A stretch of 28,719 nucleotides of DNA, from the NCBI GenBank assembly GCA_002404795.1, contig DHKK01000059.1, positions 1 through 28,719 on the forward strand, read 5' to 3'. The position numbers and the translations under genes are program-made. Source of the DNA: Clostridiales bacterium UBA4696 (GTDB lineage: Bacteria > Bacillota > Clostridia > Oscillospirales > Oscillospiraceae). Under the pieces are notes generated by a model. It was not told the origin of the DNA and searched no databases. It saw only the letters and a list, made by a program, of their open reading frames with translations. Positions 21,446 to 28,525 of the stretch are shown piece after piece; position 1 is the first letter of the stretch; every line of letters starts with the position of its first letter.

Positions 21446-21559
21446 AACCCCTCAGGCCCTTCGGGCCAGCTCCCCTTGACAAGGGGAGCCTTGGGTGCAG
21501 GCGAAAAAATGCCTCCCCTTGTCAAGGGGAGGTGCCGAGCAGAGCGAGGCGGAGAGGTT
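21446..21559. repeat. REP/BIME-like palindromic repeat, copy 1 (tail-to-tail)
   Basis: Two related units in opposite orientation. Unit B (21446-21490) reads AACCCCTC, a GGCCC-TTC-GGGCC hairpin, then a perfect 10-bp stem GCTCCCCTTG-A-CAAGGGGAGC. Unit A (21511-21559) begins GCCTCCCCTTG, forms the matching 10-bp stem, and ends GGAGAGGTT. Unit A is close to the reverse complement of B, and a 20-nt linker separates them. Compare copy 2 at 24062-24173, which has the same two units in the other order. The repeat lies between the fadD promoter and the SLH-gene terminator. Confidence 0.8.
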
Positions 21560-21577
21560 CTGTTTTTTCATGGACGC

Positions 21578-21606
21578 AAAAAACAGGGGCGGCGGAGCCG
21601 CCCCTG
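21578..21606 (-). terminator. Terminator of the SLH-protein gene
   Basis: Minus-strand stem of 10 bp (21584-21593 with 21597-21606, loop of three), followed by six T on the minus strand (A-run at 21578-21583). It starts 12 nt after the stop codon. Confidence 0.88.
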
Positions 21607-21617
21607 AGGTTTTGATT

Positions 21618-23735
21618 TTAGAACCAGCTGGGGTCTGCGATGAGTTTGGTCCAGGTCTCGTAGTCGGCGTTGGTCTTTCTGGTGTAGGTGTGGCTGTTGG
21701 CAGCCTCTTCGACATCGAGGAAGTACCAGGCGGAGGTGGACACATCGGAGAAGGTGGTGTAGTTGCGGGTGAGATCGGAGGTGTACTGCGGGGCACGGTT
21801 CAGCACGCGGTTGAGGACGGCGACAGTCTCCGCGCGGGAGATGTAGCGGTCGGGCGCGTAGGTGGTGCCGTAGCCGTTGATCCAGCCGAGCTCATAGGCT
21901 CTGGCGATGTAGCTGGCAGCCCAGTGGCCGTAGGTGTCGGAGAAGACGGTGCTGCTGCCGGTGTAGTAGGCGCCGTCGCAGCGGGCGATCATGGCCGCGA
22001 TCTCCGCACGGGTGATGGGATCGTTCGGGCGGAAGTAGCCGTCGCTGCCGCCGTTGACGATGCCGAGCTTCGCCATGGTGGACACGGCGGTGTTGTACCA
22101 GGCCGTGGCCGGGACGTCCTTGAAGGAGTTATAGGAGGTGGTGTACGCCTTGCGGGTGGAATCGGTCAGCAGACGATAGAAGATCGTCGCGGCCTCGGCA
22201 CGGGTGATGGTGTCGTTGGGCTTGAAGGAGCCGTTGGGATAGCCCTTGATGTAGGCGTAGTGGTCGGTGCCGTTGAGCATGTAGGGCACGTCGCTCTTGT
22301 AGCGGGACCACATGGCGGTGAAGTAGTAGGTGCTGCCGGACTTGGTCAGATCCCAGCCGTAGAAGGTATAGCCGGAACGGGAGGCGTCGGTCAGCGTGTA
22401 GTCGCGGTAGATGTTGAAGGACTGCTTGGTGGAGAAGGACGTGCCGCTGAGCTTCGCGGTGCCGCCGTTCGGGTCAATGACGATGGACGTGCCATACGGG
22501 AAGTTCGCGTACTCGCTCTTGCCGTCCTCGAAGTCGTAGTAGTAGATGGAGTAGGTGCTATAGTTGGGATAATCCTTCGTCCACTGTGCGGTGAAGGTCT
22601 TCGTAGCTTCCGTGTACTTCCAGCCGGCGAAGCTGTAGCCGTAGTAATAGTTGTAGTTGTAATAGCTACTCAGCGTGATATCAGCGTCGACCTCGACCGA
22701 CGTCAACTTGCTGACCTCGTTAGACGTGTAGCCCTTCTTCGTATAGGTCACAACGCCGCCGTTCGGGTTGATGTTGATCGTCGTGTCCTCGTCGAAGGTC
22801 TTGACACTGCTGCCGTTGTAGTAGTCGTAGTAGCTGACATCGTAGGTCGTGATGTCCTTGTTCTTGAAGACAGCGATCAGCGTAACATCGCCAGTAATCG
22901 CACCCAAAGACTGGCCAGCTTTGTAGACTTCGTTACCGTCTGCAGTTACCCAGTGGACAAACTCTTTTCCAGCAGGAGCAGCCCAATCACAGGCAGCAGC
23001 TGTATAAACGGTATTTTTTGCAACTCTAACTTCTTCGACATCAGAACCAGTACTGCTTGCATCCTTCTTATAGGTAACAGTGAACTCCTGATGCCATCTT
23101 CCGGTCAAGGTGATCGTTGCATCATCAACTTCAGGAACGGTATAGGTCGTTCCATCAATTTTCTGGTTGCCAACATACCAACCGTCAAAAACATATCCTG
23201 CCGGGATATTGGTCGGTGTCTCTAAACCAACCGACTCATTGGTCTTTTTTGTTACGCTTGTAGGTGCATTAAAGCCTTCAGGAGCATCGCCTCCATATAC
23301 AAAGGAAACAGTGTGATCCTTAGCCGTGAGCTTTGCGAAAACAACTTTCTCAGGATTCTGAGTGCTATAACCAATTCCCGTATTATCATTCAACTGGTCG
23401 CCAACCTCATAGCCATTCTGATACCAAGCACCAACAGTATAACCGGGTTTTGTGTAATTGGCAGTGGAGAAATTATTCGCAGCTAACGTCGTTGTATTAC
23501 TGCTTTCTTCAAACGTAACTTCACAACTACCAAGAACATAACTAACATCATCGTCAGTTTTGGCTTTGAAGATTATTTTACGAGTTCTAGTAGCAGGTGC
23601 AGACGGATTTTCACCCTCAGCAGGTTCTACTACAGCTCCCGTGTTACCAGCTTCAGGCTCATTCGCCAACACCGTCGGTACCAGGCCGATGACCATGACC
23701 AGGCACAGAAGCAGGGCCAATAAACGTTTTTTCAT
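21618..23735 (-). CDS. Surface protein: signal peptide, InlB/Flg_new-type repeats, three SLH domains
   Basis: 705 aa. A Sec signal (residues 1-25, MKKRLLALLLCLVMVIGLVP...) leads a low-complexity Glu/Pro/Thr linker and then Listeria/Bacteroides-type beta-grasp repeats (about 60-480), each with a GYxFxGW-like core, as in GYVFDGWYVGN, YSFAGWKYTE, YTFYGWDLTK. Three SLH domains follow (about 481-530, 536-590, 597-650), with ITRAE, ITRAE and ISRAE motifs. They are known to anchor proteins to pyruvylated wall polymers. The start follows GGAGGAAGAATT on the minus strand; a longer frame upstream is not supported. The 5' third is visibly more AT-rich than the SLH half, suggesting domain shuffling. It may be an adhesin or carry another surface function. 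Confidence 0.9.
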   Translation of the reverse strand: MKKRLLALLLCLVMVIGLVPTVLANEPEAGNTGAVVEPAEGENPSAPATRTRKIIFKAKTDDDVSYVLGSCEVTFEESSNTTTLAANNFSTANYTKPGYTVGAWYQNGYEVGDQLNDNTGIGYSTQNPEKVVFAKLTAKDHTVSFVYGGDAPEGFNAPTSVTKKTNESVGLETPTNIPAGYVFDGWYVGNQKIDGTTYTVPEVDDATITLTGRWHQEFTVTYKKDASSTGSDVEEVRVAKNTVYTAAACDWAAPAGKEFVHWVTADGNEVYKAGQSLGAITGDVTLIAVFKNKDITTYDVSYYDYYNGSSVKTFDEDTTININPNGGVVTYTKKGYTSNEVSKLTSVEVDADITLSSYYNYNYYYGYSFAGWKYTEATKTFTAQWTKDYPNYSTYSIYYYDFEDGKSEYANFPYGTSIVIDPNGGTAKLSGTSFSTKQSFNIYRDYTLTDASRSGYTFYGWDLTKSGSTYYFTAMWSRYKSDVPYMLNGTDHYAYIKGYPNGSFKPNDTITRAEAATIFYRLLTDSTRKAYTTSYNSFKDVPATAWYNTAVSTMAKLGIVNGGSDGYFRPNDPITRAEIAAMIARCDGAYYTGSSTVFSDTYGHWAASYIARAYELGWINGYGTTYAPDRYISRAETVAVLNRVLNRAPQYTSDLTRNYTTFSDVSTSAWYFLDVEEAANSHTYTRKTNADYETWTKLIADPSWF

Positions 23736-23786
23736 AATTCTTCCTCCTTGCATTGTTCCCCGGCTCCCCGCCGGGATCCATCCAGC

Positions 23787-23842
23787 ACGCGCGGAAGGCC
23801 GCGCGTACGCGGGCCGGCGGAAGACCGCGGGATATCCGCGGT
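23787..23842 (-). promoter_or_regulatory. Two strong hairpins in the SLH-gene leader
   Basis: ACGCGCGG pairs with CCGCGCGT (23787-23794 and 23799-23806), and ACCGCGG with CCGCGGT (23824-23830 and 23836-23842, loop GATAT). With a predicted start near 23857, the leader is about 120 nt long and holds both, ending with the GGAGG site. Such long structured leaders often matter for mRNA stability or control; no known riboswitch was recognised. Confidence 0.5.
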
Positions 23843-23863
23843 TTCCACCTGTTTTCCATATAT

Positions 23864-23892
23864 ATCGTAGCACAGTCCTTTCCAGAACGCAA
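23864..23892 (-). promoter_or_regulatory. Promoter of the SLH-protein gene
   Basis: On the minus strand TTGCGT (23887-23892), 17-bp spacer, TACGAT (23864-23869). It gives a long leader before the ATG at 23735. Confidence 0.55.
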
Positions 23893-24061
23893 TAGGTTGT
23901 TGACGGGATTTTCCTGCATTTTTCGGGAAAATCGGCTTTTTTAAGAATTCTTAATGTATTTATGTCAACCAGCTTGTCCCCCGCCCCGGAACTGTTTTCG
24001 AATGGGTTTCAAAGGGGTTGCAGAAGGGTTACAAAAAGGCTTTGGGGTGCGCTCCCGTTGG
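23893..24061. other. Intergenic stretch between the SLH promoter and repeat copy 2
   Basis: No gene was found. It contains a perfect 14-bp palindrome, TTAAGAATTCTTAA (23941-23954), in an AT-rich patch, then a G-rich purine-biased section (about 24000-24056) that reads into the repeat. Short frames here are not supported by binding sites. Together with the leader (23736-23892) and repeat copy 2 it makes a gene-free region of about 440 bp. Confidence 0.5.
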
Positions 24062-24173
24062 GCCTCCCCTTTCAGGGGAGGTGGCTCGGCGGAGCCGAGA
24101 CGGAGAGGTTGTGCCAAATTTGTGACAACCTCTCAGTCAGCCTTCGGCTGACAGCTCCCCTGAGAGGGGAGCC
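24062..24173. repeat. REP/BIME-like palindromic repeat, copy 2 (head-to-head)
   Basis: Unit A (24062-24110) comes first here: GCCTCCCCT with AGGGGAGG stem, a CTCGGC-GGA-GCCGAG stem (24085-24099), then GGAGAGGTT. Unit B (24127-24173) follows: AACCTCTC, a GTCAGCC-TTC-GGCTGAC stem (24136-24152), and GCTCCCCT-GAG-AGGGGAGC (24154-24172). The inner ends GAGAGGTTGT and ACAACCTCTC pair across a 12-nt gap, so the whole element can fold as a cruciform or long hairpin. A TTTTT run follows the last stem on the plus strand, adjacent to the YbaK-gene stop. Confidence 0.8.
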
Positions 24174-24179
24174 TTTTTA

Positions 24180-24740
24180 TTACTCCTCCGGGTCCGGTAA
24201 ATCTACGAGGATGGGGGTATGATGGACGGCGGGGAGGAATTTTTCGAGGATATCTGCGGTGGCGATGGCGAGGGTGGAGGAATTGATGCAGGGGTGGCAG
24301 CCGATGGCTTGTGAGGCGGCGATGGGACGGTCGATGACGAGCTGGACGGCGTTGTCCGGGTCGTTCATGAGGCCGAGGACGCTGACGGAGCCGGGGGTGA
24401 TGTCGAGGTATTTCTCCATATCCGCCGGGTCGGCGAAGGACAGGCGCGAGACGCCAAGCTGCTTGGAGAGGTCTTTGGTCTTGAAGACCTTCTCCCCTTC
24501 CAGCATGAGCAGGTAGAACTGCGTCTTCTGCCGGTTGCAGAGGAAGAGGTTTTTGCAGATCTTCTCGCCGAGCACCTGCTCGACGGCCTCGCAGGCCTCG
24601 ATGGTATCGGCGTGGTCATGGTCGACGCGGAAATAGGCGATGCCGAGGCGGTCCAGCAGGTCATAGCAGCGCTGCTCCTTCGGCAGGCGGGAAGCGCAGT
24701 CGGCCGGGCGGCCGGAATAGCGGGTGGGATCGATGTACAT
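24180..24740 (-). CDS. YbaK/EbsC-type prolyl-tRNA editing protein
   Basis: 186 aa; family members hydrolyse mis-charged aminoacyl-tRNA(Pro) in trans (ProXp/PrdX type). Recognisable stretches are the N-terminal LLDRLGIAYFRVDHDHADTIEACE, the KNLFLCNRQKTQFYLLMLEGEK core with its conserved Lys, and the SVLGLMNDPDNAVQLVIDRPI and GCHPCINSSTLAIA segments typical of the PrdX/ProX branch. The start is 8 nt after the LCP gene's stop. No clear Shine-Dalgarno is visible (the preceding bases are T-rich), so translation is probably coupled to the gene before it. The stop touches the end of repeat copy 2. Confidence 0.9.
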   Translation of the reverse strand: MYIDPTRYSGRPADCASRLPKEQRCYDLLDRLGIAYFRVDHDHADTIEACEAVEQVLGEKICKNLFLCNRQKTQFYLLMLEGEKVFKTKDLSKQLGVSRLSFADPADMEKYLDITPGSVSVLGLMNDPDNAVQLVIDRPIAASQAIGCHPCINSSTLAIATADILEKFLPAVHHTPILVDLPDPEE

Positions 24741-24748
24741 GGAAAAAA

Positions 24749-26209
24749 TCAGGCGTTGCGGATGAACAGATCTGCGGCCTGTACTCCTTTCTCGTAGGGG
24801 TTTATGTACTGGTTGACGATATCCGCGACGCCCGCGGCGTCCAGCACGTAATACGAGCCGCTGGCGTGATTCTCGGCGTAGCCGGGGAGCGTGGCGGATT
24901 TAATATCGCTGCGGCTGCAGAGCAGGAAGCTCTCGGCCAGCCAGAGAAGGTTGCGGGTGGACAGGTCGGTGTTGGTATGATCGGCGATGAGCTTCACGGC
25001 CTGCGGCAGGTGGATGGCGCCCCGGAGCGAGACCCACTGGCGGATGGCGGCGGAGGCGAGCGAACGCTGCACCTCGATGCGGCCGAGGTCGGCCGTGGCG
25101 TAGCCGGAGCGGAAGCGCGCGACCTGCATGGCCTGCTCGCCGTTCAGGCGCTGTTTGCCGGCCTGCAGGTCAATATTGAGGTTTTGCGTGGGGTCGGAGT
25201 AGTGCATGTCGACCGGGACGTCGAAGGTGACGCCGCCCATGAGGTCGACCAGCTGCTGGAAGATGCTGAGGTCGACGACGACGTAGCCGTCCGGCGTGAA
25301 GCCGATGATCTCGGACACGCGCAGCAGCAGCTCCTGCATCCCCTGCTCCCCGCCCCCGGCCCAGCCGTAGGCGGAGTTGATCTTCGGGACGGAATATTCG
25401 CAGTAGATGAGCGTGTCGCGCGGGATGGAGACGAGGCTGATGGTCTTTTCCGTGCGGTCGACGTTCACGAGCATCATGGAGTCGGTGCGGTAGCCGCCCT
25501 CGTCGGTGCCGGCGACGAGGATGGTGGACGAGCCGGGCTTGCGGGCGGACAGGGCGTTCTCTGCCTCCGGCTGGCTGGCGATGAGGAAGTGGAAGGCCGC
25601 GGTCAGGATCGCAAGCAGCAGGACCAGCACGGCGAGGATGCGCAGGCCGGTATGGCGCTTGGGCTTTTCCTGCTTTTTGCGGCCCCGGCCCGCGGGAGCG
25701 GCGAGCTTTTCCTCCTGCTCCTGCCGGGCCTGCTGCTCTTCGGCGCTCAGGCCCTGAGAATAGAGCCATTCGGCGTATTCCGCGGCGTTTTTGCGGGGTG
25801 GTTCGTGTTTTCTGCCGGTGCGGGCCTGACGGACGCGGGAGGTATCGTCGCGGCTGAGGGCCTGCTGGCGCTCGGCGCGGGCGAGGCGTTCCTGCTCGCG
25901 GACGCGCTCGTATTCGGCGCGGCGGGCGCGCTGGTAGGCGGGCTTGGACTGCTCGTAGCAGGTCAGCGGGGTCTTGGACTGGCCGGGCTCTTCCGGGCCG
26001 TAGAATTTGCCGTAGTCGATCTGCACGTCGTCGGCCGTGATGGGCTCGTCGGGCACTTCATCCGGCTCTGCCGGGGCTTCCGCGGCGATGCCGGCGTCGG
26101 TCTCGCCGAGAAGGCTTTTGACGTCCTGCAGCAGTGCGTCGACATCGTCGTGGGCCGGTTTTTCCGCTCCGCGCTCCTGCTCCGGACGCAGCTGATTGAG
26201 GTCTTCCAT
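24749..26209 (-). CDS. LCP-family (LytR-CpsA-Psr) cell-wall polymer ligase
   Basis: 486 aa. Known members transfer lipid-linked polymers such as teichoic acids or capsule to peptidoglycan. The cytoplasmic N terminus (about 1-188) is long, charged and low-complexity, with an Arg/Glu/Gln-rich part (about 90-130). A membrane helix (189-211) is followed by the LCP domain (about 226-410). It contains ILVAGTDEGGYRTDSMMLV with R241 and D243, SLVSIPRDTLI with R264, and ARFRSGYATADLGRIEVQR, which holds the further conserved Arg and Asp residues. Start ATG 26209 follows AAGGGGACAGCTT. The promoter lies at 26280-26308, divergent from the DUF362 gene. The ybaK-like gene follows it. The role in wall assembly fits uppP and the SLH protein nearby. 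Confidence 0.93.
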   Translation of the reverse strand: MEDLNQLRPEQERGAEKPAHDDVDALLQDVKSLLGETDAGIAAEAPAEPDEVPDEPITADDVQIDYGKFYGPEEPGQSKTPLTCYEQSKPAYQRARRAEYERVREQERLARAERQQALSRDDTSRVRQARTGRKHEPPRKNAAEYAEWLYSQGLSAEEQQARQEQEEKLAAPAGRGRKKQEKPKRHTGLRILAVLVLLLAILTAAFHFLIASQPEAENALSARKPGSSTILVAGTDEGGYRTDSMMLVNVDRTEKTISLVSIPRDTLIYCEYSVPKINSAYGWAGGGEQGMQELLLRVSEIIGFTPDGYVVVDLSIFQQLVDLMGGVTFDVPVDMHYSDPTQNLNIDLQAGKQRLNGEQAMQVARFRSGYATADLGRIEVQRSLASAAIRQWVSLRGAIHLPQAVKLIADHTNTDLSTRNLLWLAESFLLCSRSDIKSATLPGYAENHASGSYYVLDAAGVADIVNQYINPYEKGVQAADLFIRNA

Positions 26210-26279
26210 AAGCTGTCCCCTTCCATTTTCCGCCCGGTTTGCACCCCGGGTGGAAAGAAAGTTTCCAAAATGATAAGAT

Positions 26280-26308
26280 ATTGTAACATGTATTGCACCA
26301 AAAGTAAA
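26280..26308 (-). promoter_or_regulatory. Leftward promoter of the LCP-ybaK unit
   Basis: On the minus strand TTTACT (26303-26308), 17-bp spacer, TACAAT (26280-26285). Leader about 65 nt. Back to back with the rightward promoter at 26329. Confidence 0.6.
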
Positions 26309-26328
26309 TACTGCGCGATTTTCACGCG

Positions 26329-26357
26329 TTGCAATTCCGGCGGTTCCATGATAGAGT
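26329..26357 (+). promoter_or_regulatory. Rightward promoter of the DUF362 gene
   Basis: TTGCAA (26329-26334), 17-bp spacer, TAGAGT (26352-26357). Followed by GGGAGGGG before the ATG at 26389. Confidence 0.5.
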
Positions 26358-26388
26358 AGACATATTCTGAACATCGGGAGGGGCCGGA

Positions 26389-27540
26389 ATGCGGTATGAT
26401 GTGGCGCTCGCCGCCTGTAAGAGCTATGAGGATGCGGAGGTCTCGGCCGCGCTGGAGACGGCTGTCACGGCCGCGGGCGGGCTGGACTGGGTCACGCCCG
26501 GGATGCGCGTGGCGCTGAAGCTGAATCTGGTCTCCGCGATGAAGCCGGAGGAGGCCGTGACGGTCCATCCGGCGGTGGTCTGCGCGCTGGTGCGGATGCT
26601 GCAGGCGCGCGGGGCGCATGTCGTCCTCGGCGACAGCCCCGGCGGGCTGTACAACGCCGCGCATCTGCAGCGCGTCTACGACGTGACGGGTCTGCGCGCG
26701 GCCGAGGCGCTTGGCGCGGAGCTGAACGGGGATTTTTCCGTCTGCTCCGTCTCGTATCCGGAGGCCGTGCAGGCAAGGAGCTTCACCGAGACGGCGTATC
26801 TCAAAAAAGCGGACGCGATCATCGACGTGTGCAAGCTCAAGACGCACGGGATGATGGGCATGACGAACGCCGTCAAGAACTTTTTCGGCATCATTCCCGG
26901 CACAATGAAGCCGGAATATCACTACAAATACCCGAAGATCGAGGATTTTGCAAACATGATCGTCGATCTGTGCGAATACTGCAAGCCGCGGCTGTGCATC
27001 TGCGACGCTGTGGTCGGCATGGAGGGCAACGGGCCGACGCAGGGCTCCGCGCGGCCGATCGGGTGTCTGCTGGCGGCGGAAAGCCCGCACGCGCTCGACC
27101 TTGTGGCGTGCGGGCTGATCGGGCTGCGGCCGGACGAGGTGCCGACGCTCACGGCGGCGATCCGCCGCGGGCTGTGCCCGGAAAGCCGGGAGGCGCTGCG
27201 GGTCTATGGCGACGTGGACGCGCTGGCCGTGGCGGATTTCCAAACGGTCCCCTCGCAGGCAAGCGTCTTTTTCCGCAGCGGCGGGAAGGGGCCGGTCTCG
27301 AAGCTGGTGGACAGTTTCCTGTTCCACGTGCTGACGCCCTATCCGAAGCTGCACGCGAAGGCGTGCGTCGGCTGCCGGAAGTGCGCGAACATCTGCCCCG
27401 CGAAGGCCATCACGATGCAAAACGGCAAGCCGCGCATCGACCGCAAGGCCTGCATCCACTGCTTCTGCTGCCAGGAGTTCTGTCCGAAGGGCGCCATGCA
27501 GGTCGGCCGGAACGCGCTGATGCGGATTTTGGAGAAGTAA
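26389..27540 (+). CDS. DUF362 protein with two C-terminal 4Fe-4S clusters
   Basis: 383 aa. Residues about 1-310 are the DUF362 domain, with VALKLNLVSAMKPEEAVTVHP, VVLGDSPGG, KLKTHGMMGMTNAVKNFFGI and the DAVVGMEGNGP stretch. The C-terminal part holds two ferredoxin-type clusters: CVGCRKCANICPAKA, with the first Cys near 326, and CIHCFCCQEFCPKGAM. The protein probably passes electrons in an unknown redox reaction; DUF362 has no settled activity, and the soluble, signal-less sequence points to the cytoplasm. GGGAGGGG at 26375-26382 precedes the ATG. It is the rightward partner of a divergent pair with the LCP gene; no gene follows in the same unit before the transposon remnant. Confidence 0.9.
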   Translation: MRYDVALAACKSYEDAEVSAALETAVTAAGGLDWVTPGMRVALKLNLVSAMKPEEAVTVHPAVVCALVRMLQARGAHVVLGDSPGGLYNAAHLQRVYDVTGLRAAEALGAELNGDFSVCSVSYPEAVQARSFTETAYLKKADAIIDVCKLKTHGMMGMTNAVKNFFGIIPGTMKPEYHYKYPKIEDFANMIVDLCEYCKPRLCICDAVVGMEGNGPTQGSARPIGCLLAAESPHALDLVACGLIGLRPDEVPTLTAAIRRGLCPESREALRVYGDVDALAVADFQTVPSQASVFFRSGGKGPVSKLVDSFLFHVLTPYPKLHAKACVGCRKCANICPAKAITMQNGKPRIDRKACIHCFCCQEFCPKGAMQVGRNALMRILEK

Positions 27541-27576
27541 AAAGGAAAACCGGCGCACCGCCATAGCCCAGTGTCC

Positions 27577-27723
27577 GTCAGACAGTATTGCGCTGAGAAA
27601 TCCGACAGCCAAATGGCGTGGGTACGGCAGATGAACGCCTGCAGGGCACAGGCAGAAGCTATCGCAGATGATGAAATATCTCGAAGGAACGATCGTAAAA
27701 ATCCTTGGCGTCGAAGTCTATGA
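27577..27723 (+). pseudogene. TnpV-like transposon protein remnant
   Basis: An open frame lies in phase with, but after, the DUF362 stop. It translates near 27610-27678 as QMAWVRQMNACRAQAEAIADDEI. This resembles the C-terminal QMKWVxLMNxxRxxAEEIxxxE pattern I recall for TnpV proteins of Clostridial mobile elements. Only the tail of the roughly 110-aa family is present, so it is a fragment. After the match the frame goes on to a TGA at 27721-27723. A second frame (27668-27736) translates MMKYLEGTIVKILGVEVYDAVT and could be the end of another gene. No terminal repeats or transposase gene were found in the window. Confidence 0.4.
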
Positions 27724-27766
27724 CGCTGTTACGTAAATGATAATTTGATAGGAGGGAAGATCTGTC

Positions 27767-28525
27767 ATGTGGTGCTTACCTGATGATAGCTCGAAGGCAG
27801 TTATTACAGCAGCTGAGCAAATAAATAGCGCACATCGTAAGTGCCATTTGCGTTTGCCCGAAACAGCAGTTTTGTTTTTTATGAGCAAGGGAACAGACTA
27901 TCTCATAGAGCATTATCATACGGAGGAAATGGCAGAGCCTTTCCCCTGCTTTCTCAATCGCTGTCCCATTTGGGCGATAAGGGATCTGAACCTGTGTTTT
28001 CTGGATGGCGGCCGCGGCGCGCCACAAGCTGCAGACACCGTTGAAACACTTGCCGCCTTGGGCGTGAAGAACATCATTGCTGTTGGCATGTGCGGCGCTT
28101 ATGATGAGAAGGTCCGTGTTGGCGAGATCATAGCTCCCCAAAAGGCCTTTGTCGAGGAGGGTACATCCCTTCATTACTACGGATCCATAGAAGCTTCATA
28201 TCCGAACGGTGATTTGTTGGAAATGGCTACAGGCTTCCTTCGTGTTGGTAATTATCCCATTGTGTCATCCGATGCGGTGTATCGCCAGTCTTTTGACAAA
28301 GAACAGCTGTGGCGAGAAAAAGGCGCTGTCGGTGTGGACATGGAAACATCGGCTGTTTTCAGTGTTGCTCAATATCTTGGACGAAAAGCGGTTGCCTTAT
28401 TGATGGTTTCTGACATACACCCCATAAAGCCGGATGCGCCGAAATGGGAGTGGCACATGACAAAGGATATGAAATATCATCTTGCTGAACAGGGGATCGC
28501 ATTGGCAAAGAAACTCGTTAGATGA
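27767..28525 (+). CDS. Nucleoside phosphorylase (PNP/UDP family)
   Basis: 252 aa; cleaves purine or pyrimidine nucleosides with phosphate to give free base and ribose-1-phosphate. Family motifs are visible: GMCGAYDEKVRVGEIIAP, the EEGTSLHYY stretch, VSSDAVYRQ and VDMETSAVFSVAQYLG, the latter with the conserved Met-Glu of the substrate site, then VSDIHPIKPD. The C terminus ends KLVR. Uridine-phosphorylase-like versus purine-specific cannot be decided. It is more AT-rich than the rest of the window and follows a transposon fragment, which suggests acquisition. GGAGGG (27751-27756) lies 10 nt before the ATG at 27767. No clear promoter was seen. Confidence 0.88.
   Translation: MWCLPDDSSKAVITAAEQINSAHRKCHLRLPETAVLFFMSKGTDYLIEHYHTEEMAEPFPCFLNRCPIWAIRDLNLCFLDGGRGAPQAADTVETLAALGVKNIIAVGMCGAYDEKVRVGEIIAPQKAFVEEGTSLHYYGSIEASYPNGDLLEMATGFLRVGNYPIVSSDAVYRQSFDKEQLWREKGAVGVDMETSAVFSVAQYLGRKAVALLMVSDIHPIKPDAPKWEWHMTKDMKYHLAEQGIALAKKLVR

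Noticed and set aside
23941..23954. TTAAGAATTCTTAA palindrome as a possible operator or attachment site
   Set aside because: AT-rich palindromes of this size arise easily, and no flanking repeats or neighbouring promoter elements support a function. It is recorded only in the intergenic entry.
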